NCBI GenBank assembly: GCA_964012875.1
Contig: CAXGUU010000108.1
Coordinates: 1 to 10,371 of the forward strand
Length of the DNA stretch: 10,371 nucleotides
From: CAXGUU01 sp964012875
GTDB taxonomy: Bacteria > Pseudomonadota > Gammaproteobacteria > Ga0077536
Direction: 5' to 3'
Part shown: piece by piece, positions 1 to 6,380 of the stretch
How positions within the stretch are numbered: the first letter of the stretch is position 1
Layout of the letters: every line of letters begins with the position of its first letter
Translations under genes and position numbers: made by a program
The notes under the pieces: generated by a model
What the model saw: only the letters and a program-made list of their open reading frames with translations
The model's database searches: none
Told to the model about the DNA's origin: nothing

Positions 1-554
1 GAATTGGCCCCAATCCAGATCGGCGGACCACCCGGCTGCACCGGCTTCGGGTAGGACCACATTTTATTGAAATCAACAAATTCACCATGGAACTCCGGTT
101 CGTCCTCGGTCCAGATCGTTTTCATCGCCAGGATGCGTTCGCGCAAAACCTGCCAGCGCTGATCGAAAGCGACACCGTGATTTTCCACTTCAGGGCGATT
201 CCAGCCAGCCCCGATACCGAAAATAAAACGACCGTTGGAGATCCGATCAATCGTCGCCACCTCCTTGGCGAGCGTGATGGGGTGGCGTTGCGAGACCAGG
301 CAGATGCCCGTCCCGAGTTGAATCCGTTCCGTAACGGCCGCACAGGCGCCGAGCACGACGAACGGGTCAAGCGTGCGCTTGTATGGTTCGGGCAGTTCGT
401 CGCCGGGGAGAAAAGGATTGTTTGAATCGAGCGGGATGTGCGTATGCTCAGGCACAAAGAGAGAGTCCAGGCCACGTTCTTCAACGGCCTGAGCCAGTTC
501 AATCGGCGACATTGCTTTGTCGGTCGAAAAAATAATTACGCCACAGGCCACCAT
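1..554 (-). CDS. LLM-class (luciferase-like) flavin/F420-dependent oxidoreductase, C-terminus beyond window edge
   Basis: Translating the reverse strand in the frame with codons 554-552 to 5-3 gives 184 residues without a stop, running off the left edge. The sequence is typical of bacterial luciferase-like monooxygenases often annotated as probable F420-dependent oxidoreductases. It opens with GVIIFSTD (residues 5-12), then PEHTHIP (35-41), a QLGTGICLVSQRHP strand (79-92), the GRFIFGIGAGW block (108-118), and GGPPIWIGAN at the cut end. Family members are TIM barrels that use FMN or F420 to oxidise or reduce small organic substrates. The ATG at 554 is preferred to the ATG at 563 because GAAGGA (568-563) lies 8 bases before it, and because family proteins start only a few residues before the GV-IF strand. 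About 100 residues should lie outside the window. It is divergent from the imine-reductase-like gene. Cofactor and substrate are not determinable here. Confidence 0.9.
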   Translation of the reverse strand, partial: MVACGVIIFSTDKAMSPIELAQAVEERGLDSLFVPEHTHIPLDSNNPFLPGDELPEPYKRTLDPFVVLGACAAVTERIQLGTGICLVSQRHPITLAKEVATIDRISNGRFIFGIGAGWNRPEVENHGVAFDQRWQVLRERILAMKTIWTEDEPEFHGEFVDFNKMWSYPKPVQPGGPPIWIGAN

Positions 555-562
555 CGAACGCA

Positions 563-568
563 TCCTTC
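563..568 (-). promoter_or_regulatory. Ribosome binding site deciding the start of the left-edge LLM gene
   Basis: GAAGGA on the reverse strand lies 8 bases before the ATG at 554, but overlaps or abuts the ATG at 563. The spacing therefore favours the internal ATG as the real start. Confidence 0.5.
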
Positions 569-700
569 ATCTGCTGAGTCACAACTCCAGCTGCCTATGG
601 TAACCGTTTGGCTCAAGGGTCGGTAAGGCATGGCGGAAGCATCGTTTTTGAGATCGACCGCGCCCCCGGTATTGACGATAATTGCGCGCGACATGCGAGT

Positions 701-706
701 GGAGAG
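701..706 (+). promoter_or_regulatory. Strong Shine-Dalgarno of the Cys-rich small ORF
   Basis: GGAGAG is followed after 5 bases (707-711) by ATG at 712. It is among the best-placed ribosome binding sites in the window, although it serves no long ORF. The imine-reductase-like gene at 807 has only a weak site of its own. Confidence 0.4.
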
Positions 707-711
707 AACAG

Positions 712-795
712 ATGGAACATAACTTAAGCCCCCTGCGGCACGACGTCTGCTTCAACGAAGGCTGCATTGTGTCGGCCTGTCTCTCCTGCACCTGA
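712..795 (+). CDS. Candidate small ORF, 27 aa, cysteine-rich C-terminal half
   Basis: ATG 712 to TGA 793-795 encodes 27 residues. The first half is ordinary (starts MEHNLSPL). The second half carries four cysteines in 14 residues, at positions 13, 18, 23 and 26, within VCFNEGC and SACLSC. A well-spaced GGAGAG precedes it, and it ends 11 bases before the imine-reductase-like start, which has a poor ribosome binding site, so translational coupling is conceivable. I do not recognise the peptide. Possibilities are a Cys-responsive leader peptide, a metal- or thiol-binding micropeptide, a ribosomally made peptide precursor, or chance. No maturase gene is visible nearby, which weakens the peptide-precursor idea. 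Confidence rests only on the start signal and the composition. Confidence 0.3.
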   Translation: MEHNLSPLRHDVCFNEGCIVSACLSCT

Positions 796-806
796 GCTAG
801 CCCCAT

Positions 807-1685
807 ATGAGCCATCCCACTGTTTCTTGTCTCGGCCTTGGCAACATGGGCAGCGCCATTGCCGAATGTTTAGCACAGGCCGAAACCAGACTGACCGTCT
901 GGAACCGTAATCCCACCCGGTGCGCTCCCTTCGATGGCCGTGCCGCGATCGGCCTGACGGCCGGCGTCGCCTGCGCAGCAAGCGAACTGATCGTGGTCAG
1001 CCTCGCTAACTACAGCGTCACGCTGGAGGTGATGCATGACGTCGCCGCCTCCACTGACCTCGCCGGCAAAACGTTGGTGCAGCTCACCAGCGGCACGGCT
1101 TCAGATGCCCGCACCATGCATGCCTGGGCCTCGATGCACGAGATGCACTACCTGGATGCCGCCATCGTCGCCTATCCGAGTAGCGTGGGTAGCGAACAGG
1201 CGCTGCTGCTGGTCGCAGGCGACGAATCCGTGTGGGAGCGATATCGTAGCCTGTTCTCCGCGGTCGCTGGCTTATGTCGTTACGCCGGCGAATCAATAGG
1301 TGCAGCCGCCACCCTCGATTGCGCGGTACTTGAGTACTACTACGGCGCGACACTGTCGATGCTACACGGCGCTGCCCTGTGCGACTCCGAAGGACTCAAC
1401 CTAAACGAATACTTTTATCTGACCAAGTCACTGGCGCCAATGCTGGCGGCCACCGCCGATGAAGCCAAGTCGATGATCAGCCGCGAAATGTATGCCGGCG
1501 ACCAGTGCGCCACCAATACCCATATCGCCGCGCTCAGGCACATCCAGCGTATGGCTCACGACAACGAGGTCGAACCCCGGGTCCCGGACACCATCGTCAA
1601 CGCGTTTAAAAAAGCCGTCGCCGCAGGCTTTGGCAACGATGAAATTGCTTCGGTGTTCGAAGTCCTACGGCGCGACTCACAATAA
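807..1685 (+). CDS. NAD(P)-dependent oxidoreductase of the imine reductase / 3-hydroxyisobutyrate dehydrogenase superfamily
   Basis: This is a 292-residue protein of the usual length for the family. The N-terminal Rossmann fold has GLGNMGSA (residues 10-17) and VWNRNPTR (31-38). The next conserved block is LVQLTSGTASDAR (90-102), the hallmark of imine reductases and reductive aminases rather than of classical hydroxyisobutyrate dehydrogenases, which have a catalytic Lys in the C-terminal half. The C-terminal helical domain carries LDCAVLEYYYG (170-180). D171 aligns by eye with the catalytic Asp of imine reductases, and Y179 sits eight residues on, the Asp-Tyr spacing I recall from fungal reductive aminase. 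Such enzymes reduce C=N bonds with NADPH; the native substrate here is unknown. The VWNRN loop, with an Arg after WN, fits NADPH. The start has only a weak ribosome binding site. A hairpin at 1746-1767 follows the gene. Confidence 0.85.
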   Translation: MSHPTVSCLGLGNMGSAIAECLAQAETRLTVWNRNPTRCAPFDGRAAIGLTAGVACAASELIVVSLANYSVTLEVMHDVAASTDLAGKTLVQLTSGTASDARTMHAWASMHEMHYLDAAIVAYPSSVGSEQALLLVAGDESVWERYRSLFSAVAGLCRYAGESIGAAATLDCAVLEYYYGATLSMLHGAALCDSEGLNLNEYFYLTKSLAPMLAATADEAKSMISREMYAGDQCATNTHIAALRHIQRMAHDNEVEPRVPDTIVNAFKKAVAAGFGNDEIASVFEVLRRDSQ

Positions 1686-1745
1686 ACCAATGACATGGGC
1701 TTAGCACGCACGGCACCTAGACTGCCGCCGGTTCGCACGGGCGTT

Positions 1746-1767
1746 GTTGTCGCGCGCCGGCGACGAC
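1746..1767 (+). terminator. GC-rich hairpin between the imine-reductase-like and CaiB genes
   Basis: GTTGTCGC (1746-1753) can pair with GCGACGAC (1760-1767) over 8 bp including one G-U pair, closing a 6-base loop. It lies about 60 bases after the upstream stop. No T-run follows, so intrinsic termination is uncertain. It could instead stabilise an mRNA end. Confidence 0.3.
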
Positions 1768-1815
1768 TTACTGCGACGGCGTCCGGCACCTCCTTTTCTC
1801 CCTTGCATTAAGCCC

Positions 1816-1821
1816 AGGTGA
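1816..1821 (+). promoter_or_regulatory. Ribosome binding site deciding the CoA-transferase start
   Basis: AGGTGA lies 5 bases before ATG 1827. An in-frame GTG at 1818 is part of this motif, so the longer reading (three extra residues) is less likely. Confidence 0.6.
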
Positions 1822-1826
1822 ATACC

Positions 1827-3023
1827 ATGTTCGATCGCAATTTTATTGTTTTGGAACTCGCCAACATCCTGGCCGGTCCCGTCACCGGCATGTTCTTCGC
1901 CGAGCTCGGCGCGCGGGTCATCAAACTTGAGAATCCGCATACCGGAGGCGACACCACTCGCGGCTGGAAGCTCGCCAGCGAACCAGCCGATACCGATATA
2001 TCGGCCTATTTCTCGTGCGCAAACTGGGGCAAGGAATCGCTCGCCTGCGATTTCACGACTGCGGCCGGGCGCGAGGTCGCACATGCCCTCGCTCAAAAAG
2101 CCGATATCGTGATCGCGAGCTTCAAACCCGGGGACGAGGTCAAAATGAAACTCGACTACGAGACGCTCCGAGCACTTAACCCTGACCTTATCTACGGGCA
2201 GATTTCGGCTTATGGACCGGATGATCCACGGCCCGGCTTTGATGCCATTTTGCAGGCCGAGGCCGGTTTCACCTTTCTCAATGGCGAACCGGATGGCCCG
2301 CCGACCAAGATGCCGGTAGCACTGATCGACCTCCTGCTTGCCCACCAGCTGAAAGAAGGCCTGCTGCTGGCGCTGCTCAAACGCGAGCGTGGCGGAACGG
2401 GAGCACTGGTCAGCACTTCACTGTTCGAAGCGGGCGTCGCCTCGCTGGCCAACCAGGCAACTAACTACCTGGTCGGCGACACCGTGCCGCAACGAATGGG
2501 ATCAGAACATCCCAATATCGTGCCCTACGGCACCATCCTGACGTGTGAAGACGGTCGGGAACTGGTCATCGCCGCAGCGACGGAAAAACAATACCGCATG
2601 CTGATGGGCGCGCTTGGGCTTTCGGACATCGCCGACGAGGGGCGTTTTTCGACGGGTCAGAATCGGGTCAAACATCGTGCAGCGCTGCTGACCGCGATTC
2701 GGGCACGAGCGGCAATGGTGCCGGCTGAGCGCCTCGCTGCGGATCTGGAAGCCGCTAAAGTGCCCTTTGGTTTCGTCAACGACATGGCCGCAGTCTTTGA
2801 TCGGCCCGGTGGTCAGCGCCTGCAAATGAAGGCCGAAGCGCAGGACCGGGAACTGACTGGCGTGCGCAGTTTCAGCGCAGAGAGCACGGCTTTTCCGCGC
2901 AGACCGGTTAGCGCACCACCCTCCCTGCATCAGCATGAGATCGAAATACTTCGGGAATTATTGGGTTATCCGACTGAATTTATTGAAAAATTAAAAACTG
3001 ACGGGGCATTTGGGCAGATTTAA
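1827..3023 (+). CDS. CaiB/BaiF-type class III CoA transferase
   Basis: This 398-residue protein matches the family length. It transfers CoA between a CoA thioester donor and a carboxylic acid acceptor through an aspartyl-CoA thioester. Family blocks are in order: LAGPVTGMFFAELGARVIKLE (from residue 15), NWGKESLACDF (67-77), LIYGQISAYG (121-130), and RPGFDAILQAEAGF (135-148). MPVALIDLLLA (162-172) follows, where D168 aligns with the nucleophile of formyl-CoA transferase (Asp169), and then VSTSLFEAG. The start is set by AGGTGA before ATG 1827. The donor and acceptor cannot be read; relatives act on carnitine, oxalate, succinate, bile acids, 2-methylacyl-CoA and others. It is followed by a decayed nitronate monooxygenase gene and an intact acyl-CoA ligase on the same strand, consistent with organic-acid catabolism. 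Confidence 0.93.
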   Translation: MFDRNFIVLELANILAGPVTGMFFAELGARVIKLENPHTGGDTTRGWKLASEPADTDISAYFSCANWGKESLACDFTTAAGREVAHALAQKADIVIASFKPGDEVKMKLDYETLRALNPDLIYGQISAYGPDDPRPGFDAILQAEAGFTFLNGEPDGPPTKMPVALIDLLLAHQLKEGLLLALLKRERGGTGALVSTSLFEAGVASLANQATNYLVGDTVPQRMGSEHPNIVPYGTILTCEDGRELVIAAATEKQYRMLMGALGLSDIADEGRFSTGQNRVKHRAALLTAIRARAAMVPAERLAADLEAAKVPFGFVNDMAAVFDRPGGQRLQMKAEAQDRELTGVRSFSAESTAFPRRPVSAPPSLHQHEIEILRELLGYPTEFIEKLKTDGAFGQI

Positions 3024-3039
3024 TAAGCCGCCAGTAAGC

Positions 3040-3650
3040 GTCGAAGCCAGCATCATCATGCCAATGTCTGGCGGCAGCAACATCGAACCGTGCTGCGACG
3101 CGAAAGTCAAAATGCTGCTGTTGTCCTGGGGCGATCCCCAACCATTTGTGGCAGACGCGCACGAACGCAGCATGTTTATCGTTTCGCAGTACGGCAACGC
3201 GACTGACGTCGGTGATGCTGCCGATGCCTTGTCAGCGGGCGCCAGCGCGCTGTCGCCACCGCCGAAGCGGCCGCGCTCCACGACTACAAGCGACGCATCG
3301 TGAACGCGTGCGCTGAACAGACTGTAAGCAACAAGCTATTCGATGTTGGCTGGCCCGATGCCAATCACCGGGTAATCCGGAACAGCACCATCGATGCCTG
3401 GGAAGCAGCCATTCGCCCGACCAGTGGTCATCGGACCGGCGAAAGTGCAACGGTTGGGATCTATGCTGTCGGCGACGTAACTATTGATATTCAGAGATAC
3501 GCCGTCTACCCGGCGACTGAAGGATTTGATGGCGACATCGAGGCGACCGCACTCTATGCCGGCGAGTCTGTTGATCGTATATCAGCAGTACAGCCCGCCG
3601 CCGAGGTCGTCGCAACCGTGGTTGCAACACTTCAGTCAGCGCAGTCCTGA
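3040..3650 (+). pseudogene. Decayed nitronate monooxygenase (2-nitropropane dioxygenase family)
   Basis: Two frames carry pieces of one gene in the correct order. The first (codon phase of 3010) has MPMSGGSN (about 3058-3081), resembling the N-terminal flavin-binding strand, then VKMLLLSWGDPQPFVADAH and a following IVSQ strand, the mid-barrel block. The second frame (from about 3250) has VATAEAAALHDYKRRIV, LFDVGWPDANHRVIRNSTI and the C-terminal ALYAGESVDRI and PAAEVV blocks, ending at TGA 3648-3650. Roughly 75 or more residues between the mid block and VATAEAA are missing, including the expected Ala-Gln-Gly and GGH region. A large part between the N-terminal and mid blocks is gone too. The frame changes near 3240. 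Intact enzymes are FMN proteins of about 320-370 residues that oxidise nitronates; this remnant cannot make one. The C-terminal match is strong by eye; the N-terminal piece is less certain. Confidence 0.8.
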
Positions 3651-3773
3651 TTGCTCGGCGCCGCATTCAAACAATAGAATCCTTTCCCAATCGACTGGCC
3701 CCGTGGCGACCCCGTCGCGGCGGCAACGGTCGAACATCCGAACTTTCGTGCCAGACAGGAGCCTTCGAAGCCC

Positions 3774-5330
3774 ATGCGCGTGACACAGCCGCTTCAACGA
3801 AACCGCCAGCAAATGCCCGACGTCGTCGCCTCCGTCGACGGCGATCGTATCTTCACCTGGGACCAACTGGTTGACCGAATCGCCCGGCTTGCAGGCGGGC
3901 TTCAGGGCCTGGGTCTGGCTGCCGGCGACAGGGTCGGCATCATCGCGCTCAATTCTGATCGTTACATGCAGGTGGTGTTCGCCACCCCTTGGGCAGGCGG
4001 CGTCATCGTGCCAGTGAACTACCGCTGGTCAGCACCTGAAATCGCTTATTCATTGAATGACTCGGGCACCAAAGTCTTGTTCGTTGATGCGGAGTTCTGG
4101 CATCTCGTTCCCGCCTTGCGTGAGCAGACCGAACATGAACTCACGATCATCAGCGTTGACAAGGCGCTAGACGGCGGTGATGCCGACCTGGAATCGCTGA
4201 TCAAAGGATGCGAACCGGTTGCAGAATACGGAAACACCGCCGACGACATTTCAGGCATTTTTTATACGGGTGGCACCACCGGTCGCTCCAAAGGCGTCAT
4301 GCTGACCCACCTAAATCACGTATCAAACACGCTCCAGTTTGCTGCCGTGATCGACATGACACCCGATTCCATCTACCTCCATGCCGCGCCGATGTTCCAC
4401 ATCGCCGATGCCCTGTACATGTACCTGGTGACGCATATTGGCGGCAAACACATTTTCATCCCGCGCTATGAACCGGCGGCCTGCGCGCAAGCCTTACAGG
4501 ACTACGAAGTCAGCGACATCATCCTCGTACCGACGATGATCCAGATGTTGCTCGAGCAGCCGGACTTCGAGCGCTTCGACCTGAGCAAACTGCAGCGGTT
4601 GTACTACGGCGCCTCGCCCATGCCGGAAGCAGTCGCCCACGATCTGATCGGCAAACTGTCATGGGTACGTGCAATGCAACTCTACGGACAAACCGAGTCC
4701 GCACCCTTGCTGACCGGGCTCGACTCACGCTATCACGTCACCGAAGGTCCGAATGCCGGACGCCTGCGCTCTGCCGGTCGCGCCATGCCCGCGGTCGAAA
4801 TCAAAATCGTGGATGAGAATGACGACGAAGTGCCACGCGGGGACGTTGGCGAGATCATCGCGCGCGGGCCGAACATTATGAAGGGATACTGGGGCCGTGA
4901 CGATCTGACGGCAGAAACCCTGCGTGGCGGCTGGCTCCATACCGGGGACGCGGCATACATGGACGATAGCGGATTTATTTTTATCAGCGATCGCCTGAAG
5001 GACATGATTATTTCCGGCGGCGAAAATGTCTATTCCACCGAAGTCGAAAACGTGATGTACCAGCACCCCGATGTCGGTCAGTGCGCGGTGATCGGAATCC
5101 CTGATGAAAAATGGGGTGAGCGCGTTCACGCCGTGGTTGTCCCGCGCGAAGGCAGCTCACCTGATCCCAAAGATCTGATGGCGCACTGCCGCGAGCTGAT
5201 TGCCGATTACAAGTGCCCGCGCTCCGTCAGTTTCAGGGAAGAAGCCCTGCCGCTATCGGGTGCCGGCAAGGTGCTCAAAACCGAGTTGCGGAAGCCATTC
5301 TGGAAAGGCAAGGACCGACAGGTCAACTAG
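3774..5330 (+). CDS. Acyl-CoA synthetase (fatty/aryl acid-CoA ligase, ANL superfamily)
   Basis: This complete 518-residue AMP-forming ligase activates a carboxylic acid with ATP and joins it to CoA. Adenylate-forming motifs are all present: the phosphate loop YTGGTTGRSKGVMLTH (164-179), the YGQTES adenine-site motif (304-309), GWLHTGD with the ribose-contacting Asp (386-392), the hinge DRLKDMIISGGENVYSTEVE (406-425), and LPLSGAGKVLK with the likely catalytic Lys (K499). No membrane segment or carrier-protein domain is seen, so it is a stand-alone cytosolic ligase. The start ATG has AGGAG (3757-3761) upstream at a rather long 12-base spacing; GTG 3780 is an alternative. Upstream is a weak promoter-like pair, TTGCTC (3651-3656) and TAGAAT (3675-3680), 18 bases apart. 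The pocket cannot be read for substrate: medium- or long-chain fatty acid, cyclic or aromatic acids are all open. Confidence 0.95.
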   Translation: MRVTQPLQRNRQQMPDVVASVDGDRIFTWDQLVDRIARLAGGLQGLGLAAGDRVGIIALNSDRYMQVVFATPWAGGVIVPVNYRWSAPEIAYSLNDSGTKVLFVDAEFWHLVPALREQTEHELTIISVDKALDGGDADLESLIKGCEPVAEYGNTADDISGIFYTGGTTGRSKGVMLTHLNHVSNTLQFAAVIDMTPDSIYLHAAPMFHIADALYMYLVTHIGGKHIFIPRYEPAACAQALQDYEVSDIILVPTMIQMLLEQPDFERFDLSKLQRLYYGASPMPEAVAHDLIGKLSWVRAMQLYGQTESAPLLTGLDSRYHVTEGPNAGRLRSAGRAMPAVEIKIVDENDDEVPRGDVGEIIARGPNIMKGYWGRDDLTAETLRGGWLHTGDAAYMDDSGFIFISDRLKDMIISGGENVYSTEVENVMYQHPDVGQCAVIGIPDEKWGERVHAVVVPREGSSPDPKDLMAHCRELIADYKCPRSVSFREEALPLSGAGKVLKTELRKPFWKGKDRQVN

Positions 5331-5337
5331 AAACGGT

Positions 5338-5380
5338 CTCAAAATGATCAGGGTCGCGCCTTTCACGTCCGACCCTTGAG
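5338..5380 (+). terminator. Possible hairpin downstream of the acyl-CoA ligase
   Basis: GGGTCG (5351-5356) pairs with CGACCC (5370-5375) across a 13-base loop. Outside it CTCAA (5338-5342) can pair with TTGAG (5376-5380), with 8 unpaired bases on one side. It sits just after the ligase stop, between it and the oppositely oriented DAHP synthase remnant. There is no T-run, so the terminator role is tentative. Confidence 0.25.
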
Positions 5381-5406
5381 GCGGCGTTCGATTACCTGCG
5401 CAGTTG

Positions 5407-5834
5407 TTAGGCCAGGTCTTCGATCAACGCTTCGGTCATGTCCCAGTCCATGCAGGCGTCGGTGATCGAAACCCCGTATTTGAGATCTTTACCGCCCAGA
5501 CTCAACGTCTGGTTCCCGAAATTCAAATGGCTCACGAGCACGAACCCGATAATTATGTCTGCTCCACGCCGGTCGCTGGGCGATTACGTCACGTGCAATT
5601 TGCGGCTGCCTTTCAGGCTTTTTGCCGGAATTGCAGTGATTGCAATCGACCATGAATGGAACAAGGGCCGGCGACAATCAACATGCGTTCGCTGCTGCCG
5701 GAAATTATCTCTGCAATCGACGCCCGCGCACCTTCGACGACCGAATCGGTTAATGGAAGTGACCGACACAGCGCGTTGGGAGACGGCAACGGCAGCGCGC
5801 GGCTAACGTTGAGATCGTCTAGTTACGGAGTCAT
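5407..5834 (-). pseudogene. Decayed type I (AroF/G/H-like) DAHP synthase
   Basis: The intact enzyme condenses phosphoenolpyruvate and erythrose 4-phosphate, the first step to aromatic amino acids, and has about 350 residues. Here the beginning and end survive in three frames. From ATG 5834 (AGGA at 5844-5841, 6 bases away) the reading is MTP, then TAA (5825-5823), probably from CAA. The same frame goes on with DDLNVSRALPLPSPNAL and ERMLIVAGPCSIH up to about 5652. There it jumps to MVDCNHCNSGKKPERQP in a second frame (5653 to about 5573), equivalent to the VMVDCSHANSGK block, so about 170-200 residues in between are missing. A further frame shift near 5560-5575 leads to IIIGFVLVSHLNFGNQTL, KDLKYGVSITDACMDWD and the natural C-terminus at TAA 5409-5407. 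It lies 22 bases downstream of the GFA gene on the same strand. Confidence 0.9.
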
Positions 5835-5856
5835 TTCAGTTCCTGCACGTCACCTC

Positions 5857-6276
5857 TCAATCCATTGGAGGATTGCGCGGTACGCTGTCCCAACTGCCTT
5901 CCATTTTGCACCATCGCTGCGCGGTATCAGTCCAGATTTCCAGCTCCGGCTCCAGCCAGCTCGTATCATCCAGGGTCCCGGCCTTTAGAAATATCATGTC
6001 CGGCATGCCATCAGGTAATGAGTAGATCGGTGAACCACAGGTACCACAGAAGTAGCGATGGACCTTGGCACCCGATTCACCGGTGGTGACGTAAATCGCG
6101 GTCTCGCCACTGATCTCGAGCGCGTCGGGCGGCAGTGCCACGACAACGGAAAAGCTGGTGCCAGTCTGCTTCTGACAATCCGGACAATGACACACGGCAG
6201 TCATCATAGGCTCCACGTTCGAATCGTACTGAATCTGGCCGCACATGCAGCCGCCTTTGAGTTTGGATATTGACAT
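5857..6276 (-). CDS. GFA / CENP-V family zinc protein
   Basis: This 139-residue protein has the full zinc-ligand pattern of the GFA (glutathione-dependent formaldehyde-activating enzyme) family: GGCMCGQ (C10, C12), CHCPDCQKQTG (C29, C31, C34) and YFCGTCGSP (C77, C80). The length is normal for a single-domain member. The founding member was proposed to speed formation of S-hydroxymethylglutathione, but for most relatives, probably including this one, the biochemical role is unproven. An in-frame open stretch extends upstream to 6423, but the ATG at 6276 has AGGAG (6284-6280) three bases away and matches the usual family start shortly before the first CxC. That choice also leaves a 104-base divergent gap to the LLM operon, which would otherwise overlap. 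The remnant DAHP synthase follows immediately on the same strand. Confidence 0.9.
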   Translation of the reverse strand: MSISKLKGGCMCGQIQYDSNVEPMMTAVCHCPDCQKQTGTSFSVVVALPPDALEISGETAIYVTTGESGAKVHRYFCGTCGSPIYSLPDGMPDMIFLKAGTLDDTSWLEPELEIWTDTAQRWCKMEGSWDSVPRNPPMD

Positions 6277-6380
6277 TCGCTCCTGACCCGATGTTCTCAG
6301 TGATATGGCACAATCACGGCGCACGATAGTAACCGATTCGCCAATCGCGAAAGCGACAACAAAAACGAGGATTAATTCGC

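Noticed and set aside
630..722. A 30-codon ORF (ATG 630 to TAA 722) overlapping the start of the Cys-rich small ORF.
   Set aside because: Its nearest AAGG is too close to the ATG, the peptide has no recognisable feature, and a frame of this length is common by chance. It is mentioned only in the small-ORF finding.
1701..2345. A 214-codon minus-strand ORF opposite the CoA transferase.
   Set aside because: It is fully antisense to a well-supported CaiB/BaiF gene and has no recognisable domain.
6306..6321. TGGCAC followed by a GC at the correct distance, suggesting a sigma-54 (-24/-12) promoter for the LLM operon.
   Set aside because: GG and GC are 10 bases apart as required, but the -12 element reads CGGC instead of TTGC and no sigma-54 activator gene is visible. 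The match is too weak.
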